From Pogonophryne albipinna (Eukaryota > Chordata > Actinopteri > Perciformes > Artedidraconidae), in the NCBI GenBank assembly GCA_028583405.1, contig CM053244.1, positions 1,116,001-1,180,000 on the forward strand: a stretch of DNA of 64,000 nt, in the 5' to 3' direction. This document shows, one piece after another, positions 62,416-64,000 of the stretch. Both the position numbers and the translations under genes were made by a program. Below the pieces are notes generated by a model. The model was given only the letters and a program-made list of their open reading frames with translations. It had not been told where the DNA came from and did no database searches. How positions within the stretch are numbered: position 1 is the first letter of the stretch; each line of letters begins with the position of its first letter.

Positions 62416-63999
62416 CCATGCTCCTATAACATTGACTATAGACATGGGAAGAGAATCTTTTTTCAAATATTGGCGGCTTAATGTGTCAATTCTATCGGAC
62501 CAGAAAGTGGTGAAGGAGATCAAACCAAATCTAATGGAATACTTTCAAATGAATGATAATGGAGAGGTATCAACTTTATGGGAGGCTGGAAAAGCAGTTA
62601 TTAGAGGGAAAATAATTGAAATAACATCTAGGCTGAGAAAGGCTCGTCTGGAACAGCAAAAAAGTTTGGAGAGTAAAATGAGAGAATTGGAGGGAGAACA
62701 TAAAAGAACATCCAACAATAGCACCTTACTTGAACTAAAAAGAAACAGATGTAAATTGGATGAACTTCTGACATACAAAGCAGAAGGAGCTCTACGTTTT
62801 ACAAAACAGAGATACTATGAAATGGGCAACAGAGCAAGTCGCCTTCTCGCATTCCAACTCAGAAAGGCCCAGACAAATAGGATCATCTCTAAAATAAGAC
62901 ACCCTAATTCTAAACAAATGTTGGCAAACCCATCAGAGATAGCAGGAGCATTTGCAGATTATTATGAAAAGCTATATGATGACTCAGACTCTAAGCTTAC
63001 ACAATCCAAAACACAACAATTTCTTCATAGATTACATTTACCATCATTAACAAAGAAGGAGGCATCTAAAATGATACAGCCAATTTCATTGCAGGAAATA
63101 TCTGACACTATAAAAACTTTGAAAAATAACAAATCCCCTGGTACAGACGGGTTTCCAGGTGAATTTTATAAATGTCTAAAAGAAGAGATTACACCAATAT
63201 TATTTAAAGTTTTTAATTATGCTCTATCTTCAGGTAATCCACCGAAAACTTGGTCTGAAGCCATTATATCTGTCCTACATAAGGAGGGCAAAGATCCAAC
63301 TTCATGTGAGGGATATAGGCCAATTAGCTTGCTTTGTAACGATCTAAAAATATTGACGAACATATTGGCTCGGAGAATGCAAAGATGTATAACCAAACTT
63401 ATCAAACTGGATCAAACAGGTTTTATCCCATGTAGGCAAGGGGCTAATAATATTAGGAGAACATTACATCTCATATCATGTACTAAAAACAATCCTCAGC
63501 CAACCATGTTACTAAGCTTAGATGCACAAAAAGCTTTTGATCGGGTCAAGTGGAGCTTTTTATACAACACACTGGATGCTTTTGGGTTTCAATCAACCTT
63601 CATAGATTGGATAAAAATTGTGTACAGCTGTCCAAAATCACGTATTAGAGTAAATGGTTGTTGCTCAGATTTTTTTAACCTTAAAAGAGGAGTTAGGCAA
63701 GGAGATTGTTTAAGTCCGTTACTATTTGCCGCAAGTATCGAACCGTTGGCTGAATTAATTAGACAAAATAAAGACATAAAAGGAATAAGAGACAAGGGGG
63801 GAGAATAACACAACATTTCATTATTCGCGGACGATATATTAACATATATAAGTGAGCCTTCCGCATCTATTCCAGCTTTGTTGAACAATCTTAATGAATA
63901 CGGGAGATATCAGGTTATTTGACCAATGAAGCAAAATCTGTAGCTATGATGATCTCAGGTGACCGTCCAGGAGGGTTGGAGGGTCAGGTTACATTTTTT
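62390..63999 (+). pseudogene. LINE ORF2, reverse transcriptase
   Basis: The 472-residue frame has 'SPGTDGFPGEFYKCL', 'RPISLLCNDLKILTNILA', 'QTGFIPCRQGANNIRR', 'LSLDAQKAFDRVKWSFL' (first catalytic Asp) and 'GVRQGDCLSPLLFA'. An in-frame TAA at 63806-63808 falls just before 'ISLFADDI' (catalytic FADD). A further frameshift lies near 63910. The order and motifs are of the L1/Tx1 clade. The 3' end of ORF2 is outside the window. Confidence 0.85.
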
Positions 64000-64000
64000 A

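Larger units (their letters stand above)
60193..64000 (+). mobile_element. L1/Tx1-type LINE, 5' end to reverse transcriptase
   Basis: It starts GGTCTTCCGGCGGCGCCATG, a GC-rich L1-like leader, directly after Tc1 sequence. It then has ORF1, a spacer, and ORF2 with endonuclease and reverse transcriptase, running off the window. An intact 5' end suggests a full-length insertion. Several frameshifts and an in-frame stop make this copy inactive. Confidence 0.85.

Overview
The window is nuclear DNA of a vertebrate, almost certainly a ray-finned (teleost) fish. It is AT-rich, has no operons or bacterial signals, and is rich in CA/TG microsatellites. It carries a mix of transposable elements typical of fish: many hAT elements with 8-bp target duplications, TTAA-flanked piggyBac-like elements, a Tc1-like end, a CACTG-ended element, a Gypsy element with Gmr1-type domain order, an endogenous retrovirus with an env remnant, and an L1/Tx1-type LINE. 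I cannot name the species.

Layout. 1-7 kb: a TTAA-family fragment, two hAT elements, a TTAA-flanked MITE, and a decayed ZMYM1-like (TTF zinc finger/DUF4371) hAT transposase. 7-16.5 kb: a possible solo LTR, then a complete but decayed LTR provirus on the minus strand (8457-16451). It has a 5-bp ACCGT duplication, and its right LTR was split by a 2-kb TTAA-flanked element. 16.5-20.9 kb: a fish dispersed repeat, a second TTAA element, and a large fold-back repeat. 20.9-25.4 kb: a 4.56-kb hAT element (TSD TTGATAAC) with a KIAA1586-like transposase relic. 25.7-32.3 kb: a ZBED1-like hAT relic cut apart by a CACTG element (itself holding a probable solo LTR) and by another hAT (itself holding a small MITE). 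32.6-39.1 kb: MITEs, including two nearly identical 1.2-kb TTAA elements, and a three-level nest. 35.85-36.00 kb: one unidentified exon-like segment. 39.9-41.7 kb: another hAT relic. 42.3-46.9 kb: minus-strand Gypsy pol with integrase upstream of reverse transcriptase, its integrase split by a hAT inside which sits another hAT.

The one feature that reads as an intact host-type gene is on the minus strand at 47302-51987. Ten exons join in frame with GT-AG introns into a 363-residue protein with a C-terminal BEN domain, followed at once by a polyadenylation signal. Several hAT MITEs sit in its introns, and a long TG tract lies just upstream of one splice acceptor.

52-60 kb: sparse DNA with hAT MITEs and ends, a possible first exon of a ZMYM1-like gene, a TTAA-family fragment, a 57-bp minisatellite with higher-order structure that is open on both strands, and the 5' part of a Tc1-like element. 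60.19 kb to the end: an L1/Tx1-type LINE inserted in that Tc1 copy, with ORF1 and ORF2 both broken.

The window is best read as a transposon graveyard with unusually clear nesting, so relative ages can be worked out, surrounding one plausible gene. I found no clearly new biological system. The most informative items are the BEN gene, the Gmr1-type pol order, the empty-site/filled-site LTR pair, and the near-identical TTAA elements that imply recent mobility.
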